Source of the DNA: a virus
Direction: 5' to 3' (one strand)
Length of the DNA stretch: 64,000 bases
IMG/VR virus record: IMGVR_UViG_3300037521_000345
Location: 35,004 to 99,003 of that record
Below, piece after piece: positions 51,243 to 61,122 of the stretch. The notes beneath the pieces are model-generated. The model did not search any database and was not told the origin of the DNA. It was given only the letters and a program-made list of their open reading frames with translations. Each line of letters opens with the position of its first letter. The first letter of the stretch is position 1. A program made the position numbers and the translations under genes.

Positions 51243-52127
51243 ATGTCTCAAAAAATACAAGAATTTTTTGCACCTCCTGTTGGACTCAAATTAGTTGACA
51301 CTGTTGATGGAATGAAATTATATTCTTCATCAAAATTAATGAAGAATTTTTTATTAGCATTTAAAAAGTCTAGTAGAGGAAGTGATAAAGTTAAAATAAT
51401 TGAAAAATTAATGAAGAAAGGATTCATAGTTCCTTGTTTTAGATCTAAAGGTGTTTTTAATTTTCTAAAATATAAGATGTTTGGAGATAACGAATCAAAA
51501 TCAATTTTAGGAATGTATCATATTGAGAATAAAAGAGTTTATATTTTAATTGATAATAATTCTACTATTTTTGGAACTTCATCTAATGATGAAATGGTAT
51601 CAACTACCTTGCATGAAACAATGCATTTAGCAGCAGGTAAAAATATGAAAGGTTTCTTAAAAGTTATGATGCCAACATTAAGAAAATACTATGGAGAAGC
51701 TTTTACTTTAATTTTTTCTTTAAAATCTATTCCTAATATTGATAAAGTGATATATCATTTAGCATCATATGAAGATTCAAAAAATAGACCAGTAAATAAA
51801 CAACTATCTGAATATTATCATTTACTCTATGATACTTTTAAAAGTTCAACAAAATTAGAGGAAAAAGATTTTAGATTAAAACTACAAAATTATATTGTAG
51901 CTATGAAAATATTCTTTGTAAGTTTTTCAACATTTGTAAGATCATATAGAAAATGGCAGAGTATATTTATTGAATTAAATCATGCTTATGAAAAAACATT
52001 TGGAAAACGAAATATATATACATCTCCATTTCAAGAATTAGTTTCTGTTTCAGAAGTTGCTTGTGTAATGGCAGAAATGAGATCAAAAGATCCAAGAGTA
52101 AACTCAATATTGAAAATATTGAGATAA
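51243..52127 (+). CDS. putative zinc metallopeptidase, 294 aa
   Basis: HETMH at 124-128 (HExxH, in 'VSTTLHETMHLAAGKN') with a helix on both sides is the gluzincin active-site pattern; a third ligand Glu may be in 'PFQELVSVSEVACVM' near 275. The rest is Lys-rich and helical. Sitting between terminase and tape measure, it could process a virion protein or be a structural protein with a peptidase fold. The family is not recognised. Confidence 0.62.
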   Translation: MSQKIQEFFAPPVGLKLVDTVDGMKLYSSSKLMKNFLLAFKKSSRGSDKVKIIEKLMKKGFIVPCFRSKGVFNFLKYKMFGDNESKSILGMYHIENKRVYILIDNNSTIFGTSSNDEMVSTTLHETMHLAAGKNMKGFLKVMMPTLRKYYGEAFTLIFSLKSIPNIDKVIYHLASYEDSKNRPVNKQLSEYYHLLYDTFKSSTKLEEKDFRLKLQNYIVAMKIFFVSFSTFVRSYRKWQSIFIELNHAYEKTFGKRNIYTSPFQELVSVSEVACVMAEMRSKDPRVNSILKILR

Positions 52128-52139
52128 GGAGATTAAAAG

Positions 52140-54941
52140 ATGGCAATAAATGATCGCCAAGAACCAGGCAGTATAACTAAAACTGCTGATGCTCAAAATG
52201 AAAGGATATCTGGAATAAGTAACGTTTCTCGAACAGTTACACAAATGCAAAAAACAACTCAACGTAAAATTGAAGAAACTCAAGAATCTATTAACTATGG
52301 AGAATCCCAGGAAGCAACATCACAACAAATGAATAGTGTTCTTTCTCGGTTTGGAAAAACAATAACAGCATTCACCAAAGGTGTAGAGAGTATATCAATA
52401 AGTACAGCTAGAGCAACAAAAGATGCGATTGGTCAATATGGAAAAGCAATAAGTCAGGATCTTAATTATAATAAACAAAATATTGTTGCTATGGCGTTAG
52501 CAAGATCAACTCCATTATTTGGTTATTTTGCTGCTAAATTTATGGAGACAGATGTCTTTCAAAAAGCTAAAGAAAGAATGAAAGAATCCATTGCTGGTGT
52601 ATTTAAAGGTATTGGATCAGGTATAGCAAATATCTTTAAGGGCGGAAAAAATGCCAAGGAAGCAGCTAAAGATAAAGTTCCAAAAATGCAGAGGGGTGGT
52701 TATGTTGAAAAAGGAGGTATGATTGAAGTTCACCCTGCTGAAGTTGTTATGCCAATTGAAAAAATTCTTGCACGTATTGATGATTCAATTTCTGTTGGAA
52801 GAGAAATAGCTGAAATTTCACAAAAGACCCAAATGCGTTCATTAGCAAAAATGTCAACATTCGTTTCAGCTGAAAGAGATAAAGAACCTGTTGGTCTAGT
52901 TAAAGGTTTCTTGAGAGCTATGAGAGAAGTTCAAACTCAATATGAAGAACCAGCTTCTATGCGTATGTTGAGAGCTGTTCTGTCAATTCAAGATACACTG
53001 GGTGCAACGATTGGAACTTGGGAACAAGTATGGACTAAAATGCTTATTGAGCATCCAACTTTTAGACAGTTAGCATTTGGAATGAAAACTGTGAGTGCCA
53101 TATTAGGTTCTCCATTTCAATTAATATCTAAAATATTCAAGAGAAGAGGGGGATATTTATCCCAATTATCAAAAAAGAAAAATCCATTTGAAAATATTGG
53201 TGAAAATCTAGGATCATTATATGTCAATACAATGCATCGTCTTGATAATATTTCTTTCTATACTAAAGCAACAGCTGTAATGATAAGAGATATAGCTGGT
53301 GTGGTTTCACAAGGAAGACTTAAATATGGTAGTTTAGAAGCTATTTCAGAAGGGACTAGAAGTCTTTTTGGTTGGGCAAGATTTGGTTTTCAAAATTTGA
53401 TCAAATATGGTCCTCGTGTTGTTGCTGCTGGTATAGAGATGCTATTAGGAACAGGAAAAGGAGCATTGTATGCAAGAGGTAAAAAGATAGGAGACTATTT
53501 AACCCAGACAGTAGAATGGGGAGAGAAAGCTAAGTTTGCATTAAAATCGAAGAGACAAAAGAAATTAGATTTTGCATTGGGCGGAGCTGGAGATTTTGCT
53601 CAAACAATTCAAGAACAACATAAGAAAAGACTTCCTCCTTTGATAACAATAAGCGCAGGAAAAGCTCAAGAAAAAGCAGCAGCAGAAGTGGAGCAAACAA
53701 GAGAAGGAATTGAGGAGATTGCTAAAGTTCAAAAGAAAAAATGGTTATGGGAAAAAATGCAAGCTGCTAAAGGCGGTATCAAAAGTGTATTCAGTTGGAT
53801 TTTTAGAATGTTAATGATGGGAGGAGGATTGATAAAAAGTCTTTTTGGTTTTGGAGCTGGTGGAGTCATGTCTGCACTTTTTTCAAAAACTGGACCAATA
53901 GGAATGGGAGTTGCAAAACTAATGGCAGGACCGGTGATGACTGGCATTAAAGTTATTGGAGCTTATCTTGCTACTACTGCATTTTTAGGTCCAATACTAG
54001 CTCTTATTACTACTGCATTAACTGCTGTTGGAGTTGGATCGTTAATTAACAAATATCTTGTCAAACCTCTTGTGGATGCTAACTTTAAAAAACAAGATGA
54101 AGTAAATAAGAAAGGAATGAAAGATAATGCTGCTATTATGAAAAAACAGATGTCTGATGCAAGAGGAACAACTGCAACAGGAAAGGATACTTACGATGCA
54201 AAAATATCGACTGCTGCATCAGCAACTGTAAAGGGACAAGGAACTTGGTTTGGCACATCTTTATCACACGGAGCAATACGTGCAGCGCAAAATAAATTCA
54301 TTGTAGAAAATCGTGCAAAGTATAGTGAATATGATGAAGAAGAAATTATAAAGGCAAGAAATAGATGGAGACGTTCAGGAAAATATTGGTTAGAATGGAA
54401 ATGGACAACAGCAAGTGGAGCAAATGCATCTCAATTTGGAGAAGAAAAAGAAGCAGCGTTTTTAAAATATTTACAAAATGTGGGAACTAAAAATAAAGAT
54501 TTGGCAGGATCAATAAAAGCACATGAAAAACAAATAATGCAATCGAGATCTATTGGTGGTAAAGCTGAATATTTTGGAAGAAAACATGCACCTAAAGCTA
54601 CAAGCTGGATTATTGATAAAGGAAAATATGCAATAGATAAAGCAGGTCAATTGATAGAAAAAGTAACTGGTAGAGTTATTCAAGGAAAAGAATTAGCAGA
54701 GATGCAAGCACAAGAATTATTAACATCTGGAAAATTAGTAGGTCAAGAAATAAAGAAAAGAGGATTAGAACAAGTAGAAGGATTGAAAGGTCTTGGAGAT
54801 CAACTTCAACAAAATATAAATCAAGTAAGAAATGACATTAACCAACAAGTAAGTAATGTAACAAGAATCTTTAATTCAGGCAATCAAGGATCTATGATGG
54901 ATGAAATGGCCCAAAGAGTTGCTACAGGTAATTTTCATTAA
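52140..54941 (+). CDS. tail tape measure-like protein
   Basis: 933 residues. N-terminus is helical and Gln/Thr-rich. 'RGGYVEKGGMIEVHPAEVVM' near residue 190 is the short Gly-rich motif (HPAEVVMP) seen in many tape measure proteins. Two to three hydrophobic segments lie between about 565 and 640, the likely membrane-interacting part. The C-terminus is a Gln/Asn-rich coiled coil. Length, composition and the position before baseplate genes support a tape measure that sets tail length and aids DNA entry. Confidence 0.72.
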   Translation: MAINDRQEPGSITKTADAQNERISGISNVSRTVTQMQKTTQRKIEETQESINYGESQEATSQQMNSVLSRFGKTITAFTKGVESISISTARATKDAIGQYGKAISQDLNYNKQNIVAMALARSTPLFGYFAAKFMETDVFQKAKERMKESIAGVFKGIGSGIANIFKGGKNAKEAAKDKVPKMQRGGYVEKGGMIEVHPAEVVMPIEKILARIDDSISVGREIAEISQKTQMRSLAKMSTFVSAERDKEPVGLVKGFLRAMREVQTQYEEPASMRMLRAVLSIQDTLGATIGTWEQVWTKMLIEHPTFRQLAFGMKTVSAILGSPFQLISKIFKRRGGYLSQLSKKKNPFENIGENLGSLYVNTMHRLDNISFYTKATAVMIRDIAGVVSQGRLKYGSLEAISEGTRSLFGWARFGFQNLIKYGPRVVAAGIEMLLGTGKGALYARGKKIGDYLTQTVEWGEKAKFALKSKRQKKLDFALGGAGDFAQTIQEQHKKRLPPLITISAGKAQEKAAAEVEQTREGIEEIAKVQKKKWLWEKMQAAKGGIKSVFSWIFRMLMMGGGLIKSLFGFGAGGVMSALFSKTGPIGMGVAKLMAGPVMTGIKVIGAYLATTAFLGPILALITTALTAVGVGSLINKYLVKPLVDANFKKQDEVNKKGMKDNAAIMKKQMSDARGTTATGKDTYDAKISTAASATVKGQGTWFGTSLSHGAIRAAQNKFIVENRAKYSEYDEEEIIKARNRWRRSGKYWLEWKWTTASGANASQFGEEKEAAFLKYLQNVGTKNKDLAGSIKAHEKQIMQSRSIGGKAEYFGRKHAPKATSWIIDKGKYAIDKAGQLIEKVTGRVIQGKELAEMQAQELLTSGKLVGQEIKKRGLEQVEGLKGLGDQLQQNINQVRNDINQQVSNVTRIFNSGNQGSMMDEMAQRVATGNFH

Positions 54942-54954
54942 GGAGGAGAAATAG

Positions 54955-56241
54955 ATGGCGCACTATGGTGATTTGACGAAAATAGATTTTATTATTGGTA
55001 TGCCCCCAATTACAACATCCACGGGGGATCCAATACACACTCAAAGATCTGCTGAATTATTAAGAAATGCAATGCCCACAGCAACTATTTATCCAGGTAT
55101 TCCATCGTTTGAATCTGGTATAGATCTATTTACAAGAATACCTGTTTTTGATACTAAAGGTTTTCATCCTGATGCTAAAAAAGTTAATACTACCTATTAT
55201 CTACCACTGTTACAAGAACATGGTTATACATTAGATACTGAAATACATAATAATGGAGTTAAACTTGCATACTTAGCAGATAACTTTCCAACAGATACAT
55301 TTACTAATGAATATGGAGAAAATTTCTTACAAAAATTTACAGATGTAGCTTCAGAAGGTGCAGCATCATTAGCACAAATGTTTGGAGCTAGAAATGTAAC
55401 AGATTTAGCTTCTAGAGCGACAACAGTTGCACAAAAGCAAGGGGGTGCCATTGGTACAGTTGGAGATATGGCACGTAGAGCAGGAGATTATATTAATAAA
55501 CTTGGTGGAATGTTTTCTGAATATAGTTCAGCAGGAGCTAGAATGGGAAAAATGATTGGTTCACTTGCTGCTGGTTCAAGAATTGATTTCCCAATGGTTT
55601 GGAAATCAAGCTCATTTCAACCATCATATACAATGACAGTTAGATTATATAATCCAGATCCTACCAGCAAATCAATGACAAAGAAATATATTATAGGACC
55701 TATTGCAGCAATAATGTTATTGGGAATTCCAATATCAGAAGATGGAAGTACATACAGTTGGCCATATCTTCATAGAGTTGATTCTCCTGGTATATATGAA
55801 TTAGATCCTGCTTATATTCAAAATATCACAATTATAAAAGGTGGGGATCAACAACAGATTGCTTATAATCAAAGATTGGGAATAGTTGATGTTAGAATTG
55901 ATTTTGGAAGTTTATTTAGTAGTATGCTCGCATCTAATAAAAGGACAACAAAAACAAGACCAACTTTAAGAAAATATTTAAGATCCATGGAAAATCATAC
56001 AAATGCATGGACTACTACAGGTGGAAGTCTTAAAAATAAAGCAGCTGTATCACAACAAAAACCAGTAGAACCAGTGATTAAAGGACCTGGAAGAAATCAA
56101 GCAGCATTTACTCAATCAGTTTCTATACTTGATGCTGCATCACCAGAGGAACCACCTGATAGAGTTACTCAGGCAGTCAAGGATATTGGAAACGCAATTA
56201 TAGATCAAATTCCGAAAGGAATTAAAATCAGTACCTCTTAA
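54955..56241 (+). CDS. probable tail/baseplate structural protein, 428 aa
   Basis: AAGGAGG precedes the ATG. An Ala/Gly-rich helical middle (about 140-205) is followed by a beta-rich domain with 'SYTMTVRLYNPDP', 'SWPYLHRVDSPGIYELDPAY' and 'GIVDVRIDFGSL'. The second half resembles baseplate-tube junction proteins in general look only. It converges on and overlaps the next minus-strand gene by four bases. Called structural by context. Confidence 0.6.
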   Translation: MAHYGDLTKIDFIIGMPPITTSTGDPIHTQRSAELLRNAMPTATIYPGIPSFESGIDLFTRIPVFDTKGFHPDAKKVNTTYYLPLLQEHGYTLDTEIHNNGVKLAYLADNFPTDTFTNEYGENFLQKFTDVASEGAASLAQMFGARNVTDLASRATTVAQKQGGAIGTVGDMARRAGDYINKLGGMFSEYSSAGARMGKMIGSLAAGSRIDFPMVWKSSSFQPSYTMTVRLYNPDPTSKSMTKKYIIGPIAAIMLLGIPISEDGSTYSWPYLHRVDSPGIYELDPAYIQNITIIKGGDQQQIAYNQRLGIVDVRIDFGSLFSSMLASNKRTTKTRPTLRKYLRSMENHTNAWTTTGGSLKNKAAVSQQKPVEPVIKGPGRNQAAFTQSVSILDAASPEEPPDRVTQAVKDIGNAIIDQIPKGIKISTS

Positions 56242-57350
56242 CACATAGTACTTCTAAATAATAACGTTAAATATGAGGCAAGAAATAAATTAACAATGAA
56301 TTGAGTTTGCGAGGTATACTTATTATACTGATCTGTTATTTTTAAATTATCTAAAACAACAAGTAATAAAACATTAACTTGCTGTTTGAAATAGACCGGA
56401 GCATTACTTCTTTTAACTGCCATTAAACTTCTCAAATATTTTTCATATCCACTTCCACATATTTGATTTGTGCTTCTTAATTCCTTCATGTATAAACCTA
56501 AAATCATTCTTACCTTATCAGAATACTCCACTTGTATCATTTCAGCAGCAATTAGTTCAGCAATAGAAGCTTTTACTTTACTTATTTTTTTAGCTTCAAG
56601 CAATGCCTTCTTATCAACTATTTTATATATAGTTAACTTTCTGATTGTCTCATCAACTTTCGCTTTTCCTCTTTCAAGAGTTCTATATTGATACGCATTA
56701 GCTTCATCATCGGGTGTATCAGTCTGTGTTTTAATTGCTTCACCCTTTTCTTTTGCTTTATAATAATTCTCAACAAAACTCTTCACACTCTGTGAGATTC
56801 TATGTCTTGATGCTCCAATAAATTCAATGATTCTATCTAAATCCCAATCCCTAATATATCTCTCATATTTTTTCTTTAACTCAGTTGATAGATAGTATAA
56901 ACTATTTGCTATAGTTTTTTCACGAACAAAAAGATGCGTTTTAGTTAACATATCAATTGTATATCTAAATATATCATCATTGCAGTATCTTAACTGTTTA
57001 TGCATTAAACGACCATATTGAAAAAACATATAATAAGCAAGAGTTGTTTTGAAGGCAGCAACATCTCTATGTAAAAGAAATAAATGCATAACAACAACTA
57101 AAAGATTCGTTGCAGGATCCTTCCATAATAACCAGGTTTCAGCTTTAGTTCCTTTATATTGTCTCTTGACAAATGCTTTAACTTCTTTATCCGTAAGTTT
57201 CATTGCTCTTAATATTTCATGATACGCTAACTTTGTTTTTGGATAATAACATGGTTCAGATAAAGCATCGAACTCTCTTGCTGCAAATCTGGTAATTGTT
57301 TTTTTGAGAAGTCTAATATCATATTGAGATTTTTCTATTAATTCTTTCAT
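56238..57350 (-). CDS. hypothetical helical protein in the baseplate operon, 370 aa
   Basis: Last gene of the minus-strand operon, overlapping the gp6-like gene by one base at its start. Strongly helical and basic, with a PEST-like 'TQTDTPDDEANAYQYRTLER' section near 215-235. Not recognised. Its place suggests an assembly factor or baseplate component. Confidence 0.65.
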   Translation of the reverse strand: MKELIEKSQYDIRLLKKTITRFAAREFDALSEPCYYPKTKLAYHEILRAMKLTDKEVKAFVKRQYKGTKAETWLLWKDPATNLLVVVMHLFLLHRDVAAFKTTLAYYMFFQYGRLMHKQLRYCNDDIFRYTIDMLTKTHLFVREKTIANSLYYLSTELKKKYERYIRDWDLDRIIEFIGASRHRISQSVKSFVENYYKAKEKGEAIKTQTDTPDDEANAYQYRTLERGKAKVDETIRKLTIYKIVDKKALLEAKKISKVKASIAELIAAEMIQVEYSDKVRMILGLYMKELRSTNQICGSGYEKYLRSLMAVKRSNAPVYFKQQVNVLLLVVLDNLKITDQYNKYTSQTQFIVNLFLASYLTLLFRSTMC

Positions 57351-59830
57351 TATGAGAATATCCTAATTGCTATGTCATCTTCTTCAAAGAAGATATATTC
57401 TGGACCATATGATAATAATTCTTCCTGAGTCAATGCATCTAAATCAAAATTAAAAAAGATACTAGATTCAGGTTTAATTAATCGACAATGTTCAACACCT
57501 TCTACTCCTTGAACTACATCAATAATTTCGGATCTATATAAGTATGAGTTAATACCAAATCTGTTCGTAAATGCTGCAACAACTGCTGTTCTAACTTCAC
57601 TTATTAAATTAGAATTTGATCCCGTATAAGTTGAAGTTTTGAAAACATCTAATTCAAGTTGTAATGGAATTTCATATTGCGGTATTACCCATCCAGCTTG
57701 ACAGTAAATATATTTCTTTGCTTCATCAGTTACATAAACAATCTGTTCTGTTTTTGGTATATAATACGCCCAAACCATTGATGTTGAATCACTAAGTTGT
57801 GCAATTTGATCATCTTTTCCTATCCATTCTCCTGTACCATTTAAAATAATATATCTATCTCCTTCAATTCCGGATACTGGAGGAATAGATAAAATATCAT
57901 TAACTGCAGGTAGATCAACTTTATTCAATTGCATGTTCTGCATTAAACCATAAGTATTTGCAAGTTTGAAATTAACAAAATCAGTTGTCATTTTATAATC
58001 TTTAAAATCTAATGTGGTTACTAATTTTTGCATTACATTAGATTCAAAATCTGCTTGATCTATTCCATCATAATAACTTGCTTTAATCGCAGGAATATCA
58101 TAAACAGTATTTGATGCCCCATCAACAATTACATTTGATAACTCAAAATCATCAAGAGATTTTCTAAATGTAAATAATGCAGTATATTGAGCAATTAAAT
58201 CAACACCGTGTTTTAGAGTAAAATAATAAGTTGCTTCTCCAGTTGGTAAAACAGTATAATCTGCAAGTGTTAATAAAAAAGCAGAAGTTGAATCATTGGT
58301 CATAGTATAAGTTGAACCAGTTTCTAATACCTCAACTTCACAAGTAACAGTATCTGCATCAGTTTCTGTTGTTTTATAATCTAATTGAAAATCTGCTCCA
58401 ACTCCATTTTTAGAAACAGTTAATAAATCACAATATAGATCATATTCAGAATCATAACTTGTAACTAAAGTTGGTACTTGTTTTATTTCATACATCACAT
58501 ATGTATAAGTAGCTACAGAATTTAACAGTTCAATTTCCATATCAAATATTGTATAGTAATCTGTTCCTTCATATGTTAAAGTTGTACCTCTTGGAATGGT
58601 TGTATATGCAAAAACATATTTAATATTTCTTGCTGGAACAATTACAGTTGAATATAACAGAGTAGAAAATAAACTTATTTCATTAACTTTAATATCAGAT
58701 CGTTTTAAAACAGGTAATGAGTTTTGTGAAATGGGAGAATCATCAATAATAACATTTGAATTGACATAATCATTTTCAGTAACAAGTCTTTCTAAAGCTG
58801 TTATATTTGTAATAGCATTTCTTCGAACTTCTTCAATTGATTCTTCATCCACACCGCCTGTTCCAGGAGCTGGATTAGTAACTGTATAATTAACAGCTTT
58901 ACCTTCATCATCGCTAATTCTAGTTTTAATATCAGTTGTTTTTCCTGTTATAGATCCAGCAATAATATTTCCATCTGCACCCTTTGTTAATTCTGTTGTA
59001 ACTTGTACTGTTGCTCCAGGTTCAGGTTGATAACCAATTAGTCCATTACCAAATTGAAGACTGAATCCTGTATCATTTCTCTTCTTAACATATCCCTTTG
59101 TATTCTTATCCATTAAAAATAAACTACTATACTCTGTATATGTTTCATATCCAGAAGAACCAGGAGGACGAACCTCAACTATTACATCAGATATTTTTTT
59201 AGTTATATCAGTAAAAGTTACATCGAAATCAAAAAATTGATATGTTTGTAAATCTCCAGGAACTTGAAATTCTTGAATATCAGTTTCAAATTGTTTGAAA
59301 GGTAAAACTACAGAAAAATATCTCTTTCCATCATCTGTAGTTGATACAGTATAGGGCATATTATAAACTTTATTATCTTCTCTAATAGTTATTGTTACAT
59401 TTGAATTATCTACAACATTAACTGTAGTTGAATAATAAGTATTAAATGCTATTGCACCAGCTGATAGTTCAAATCCCTCCTCTATCTCAAATGTTACATC
59501 ATTATCTTCAAACTCTAATTCAAACGAAAATAAAACATTTACATATGCAGTTGATGCTTCAGAAGGAGTATACCCTAAAAATGATGCTAAATTATAAATT
59601 GATGATGATAATTGAGCTTTGGTTAAAAAGAATTCTCTATAAGAAGATATTTGATAAAATAAGGTATTGGTTGTCAGCATAGATAACGCTTCAACAACGA
59701 AAGCAAGAAATGAAGACTTAGTCAAATCAACCTCATTTAGTTCGAGATATTGTGCCAAAAGCTCTATGATTTTAAGAGTTGTTTGATCTTTAGATTTATA
59801 AACTTGATACGATGTTGTATTATCTACCAT
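57350..59830 (-). CDS. baseplate wedge protein, T4 gp6-like (gpJ family)
   Basis: 826 residues. The N-terminal 'LLAQYLELNEVDLTKSSFLA' and 'FYQISSYREFFLTKAQLSSS' with 'LASFLGYTPSEAS' are typical of gp6/gpJ wedge proteins. In the middle, 'GTGGVDEESIEEVRRNAITN' and 'ALERLVTENDY' are strong family signatures. C-terminal 'VVQGVEGVEHCRLI' fits. gp6 forms the ring that ties wedges together in contractile tails. The gene order gp6-like, unknown, gp25-like (reading with transcription reversed) is conserved in many myoviruses. Confidence 0.88.
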   Translation of the reverse strand: MVDNTTSYQVYKSKDQTTLKIIELLAQYLELNEVDLTKSSFLAFVVEALSMLTTNTLFYQISSYREFFLTKAQLSSSIYNLASFLGYTPSEASTAYVNVLFSFELEFEDNDVTFEIEEGFELSAGAIAFNTYYSTTVNVVDNSNVTITIREDNKVYNMPYTVSTTDDGKRYFSVVLPFKQFETDIQEFQVPGDLQTYQFFDFDVTFTDITKKISDVIVEVRPPGSSGYETYTEYSSLFLMDKNTKGYVKKRNDTGFSLQFGNGLIGYQPEPGATVQVTTELTKGADGNIIAGSITGKTTDIKTRISDDEGKAVNYTVTNPAPGTGGVDEESIEEVRRNAITNITALERLVTENDYVNSNVIIDDSPISQNSLPVLKRSDIKVNEISLFSTLLYSTVIVPARNIKYVFAYTTIPRGTTLTYEGTDYYTIFDMEIELLNSVATYTYVMYEIKQVPTLVTSYDSEYDLYCDLLTVSKNGVGADFQLDYKTTETDADTVTCEVEVLETGSTYTMTNDSTSAFLLTLADYTVLPTGEATYYFTLKHGVDLIAQYTALFTFRKSLDDFELSNVIVDGASNTVYDIPAIKASYYDGIDQADFESNVMQKLVTTLDFKDYKMTTDFVNFKLANTYGLMQNMQLNKVDLPAVNDILSIPPVSGIEGDRYIILNGTGEWIGKDDQIAQLSDSTSMVWAYYIPKTEQIVYVTDEAKKYIYCQAGWVIPQYEIPLQLELDVFKTSTYTGSNSNLISEVRTAVVAAFTNRFGINSYLYRSEIIDVVQGVEGVEHCRLIKPESSIFFNFDLDALTQEELLSYGPEYIFFEEDDIAIRIFS

Positions 59831-59841
59831 AAGTCATTTCC

Positions 59842-60486
59842 TTATATAAAATAAAAACCACTATTATTATCAAATAATGTTTTTGTAGTTTCTCTTAAAC
59901 TTTCATTTTTTGATAAAAGTCTTGTCATAAAAGAAGCGTCATCAACAGTATGAATTTTTTTATCATAATCATAAAATGTGTATGTTTCTTGTACCTGTTG
60001 ATTTAGTTGAGTTTCTGTTACGCTTTGTTCCAAACTTACAATAATTTTCCAAAATACTCTATCAGCATTTACAGATTTTTCTACTCCACCAATATTGAAT
60101 AAAGGATATACATTATTGGTAGGTCTTAAATAATCCTGCTCTAATTTAAGTTTATCATTGGGTAAAGGAGTTATTCCATATGTACTGGGAATAACAAATG
60201 TACTATTATTCTCTTTAATATAACCAATATCTTGACCATCTAGAGGTGTGTTGATCTCATCAATATAATAGACTGGAAGTAGTAAAACTTTATTCCATCT
60301 TACTCCAGAGTATTCACCAACTCTATCATAAGAACCAGCAAAAACATTTTCATCTTCCCAAATAGTTTCATTTGTATCAATATGATAATATGTAGTTAAA
60401 AACGCAACAACATGCTTACTATAATAATCATATATTAAATTTTGATACTCATGAATGTAGTCATATATTCTTTCATATTTTTGCAT
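59842..60486 (-). CDS. probable baseplate protein, 214 aa (gp53-like position)
   Basis: Lies between the gp25-like and gp6-like genes, one base overlap with the former. Aromatic-rich, mixed fold, with 'YDRVGEYSGVRWNKVLLLPV' and a C-terminal 'DNNSGFYFI'. Not recognised by motif; in T4-like phages gp53 has a comparable size and role at the baseplate, which is why I mention it. Confidence 0.6.
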   Translation of the reverse strand: MQKYERIYDYIHEYQNLIYDYYSKHVVAFLTTYYHIDTNETIWEDENVFAGSYDRVGEYSGVRWNKVLLLPVYYIDEINTPLDGQDIGYIKENNSTFVIPSTYGITPLPNDKLKLEQDYLRPTNNVYPLFNIGGVEKSVNADRVFWKIIVSLEQSVTETQLNQQVQETYTFYDYDKKIHTVDDASFMTRLLSKNESLRETTKTLFDNNSGFYFI

Positions 60487-60926
60487 TATGTTTGTCCCTG
60501 TGCTGCTGAACCAGCTAATGTAGAACCATCAAATCGTACAGATAAAGTTCCCCGATCTCCATCATAGTCAATAATAATATCAATTTCAAAACCTTTTTTG
60601 TTAGAGATTAATCGAACTTCTACATCTTCAATACTTGCTCTATTGTCATATTTTTGTATTCTATATTCAATTTCAGTTTTTATTTCTTCTATAGTTTGAT
60701 CATTAACAGGTTGAAATATCATTAAATGTAAATCGCTTCCATATTCAGGATCATGCATATGAGTTCTTCTAGGAGTAATTAAAATATTATTCCACGACGA
60801 AATAATCACATCTAAATTACTTATTTTTTGAAAATCTCCTGCTGATGTTATCTTAGGGAGAAAGTCATGTAGTTTACCTTCGGAACCAGTAACTTCCTGT
60901 TTAAATCTATCTAATAAATTTGACAT
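60486..60926 (-). CDS. baseplate wedge protein, T4 gp25-like
   Basis: 146 residues. 'ILITPRRTHMHDPEYGSDLH' is the gp25 core (R...DPxYGs.L...), followed by 'EEIKTEIEYRIQKYDNRASI' and 'DVEVRLI' as in gp25/'lysozyme-like' baseplate proteins. Despite that name the family is structural. Start directly abuts the stop of the gene upstream on this strand. Confidence 0.9.
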   Translation of the reverse strand: MSNLLDRFKQEVTGSEGKLHDFLPKITSAGDFQKISNLDVIISSWNNILITPRRTHMHDPEYGSDLHLMIFQPVNDQTIEEIKTEIEYRIQKYDNRASIEDVEVRLISNKKGFEIDIIIDYDGDRGTLSVRFDGSTLAGSAAQGQT

Positions 60927-61073
60927 TTAACCGCCTTTGAGTCCGCTAATGATTTCTTCTGCAACCATTTTTTTCTTCTCATCTTCTAAATCACTTTTCC
61001 ATTTTAAATAAGCGTAAAATCTCTGAATAGGCATTCTAATGATGTCATTGTATGATTGCTTGCTCATTTCCAT
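60927..61073 (-). CDS. small baseplate-operon protein, 48 aa; possibly frameshift extension of the upstream gene
   Basis: Stop at 60927-60929 touches the gp25-like start. From the first ATG (61073) the product is 48 residues ('SYNDIIRMPIQRFYAYLKWK'...'EEIISGLKGG'). The frame stays open upstream to 61157 with protein-like sequence ('SEEINEYRSQLEKNIFS') that has no ATG. That stretch overlaps the end of the previous gene in the +1 frame at a run of seven T. Either a short separate gene or the C-terminal part of a frameshift product. Confidence 0.55.
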   Translation of the reverse strand: MEMSKQSYNDIIRMPIQRFYAYLKWKSDLEDEKKKMVAEEIISGLKGG

Positions 61074-61122
61074 ACATGAGAAAATATTTTTTTCAAGTTG
61101 GGATCTGTACTCGTTAATTTCT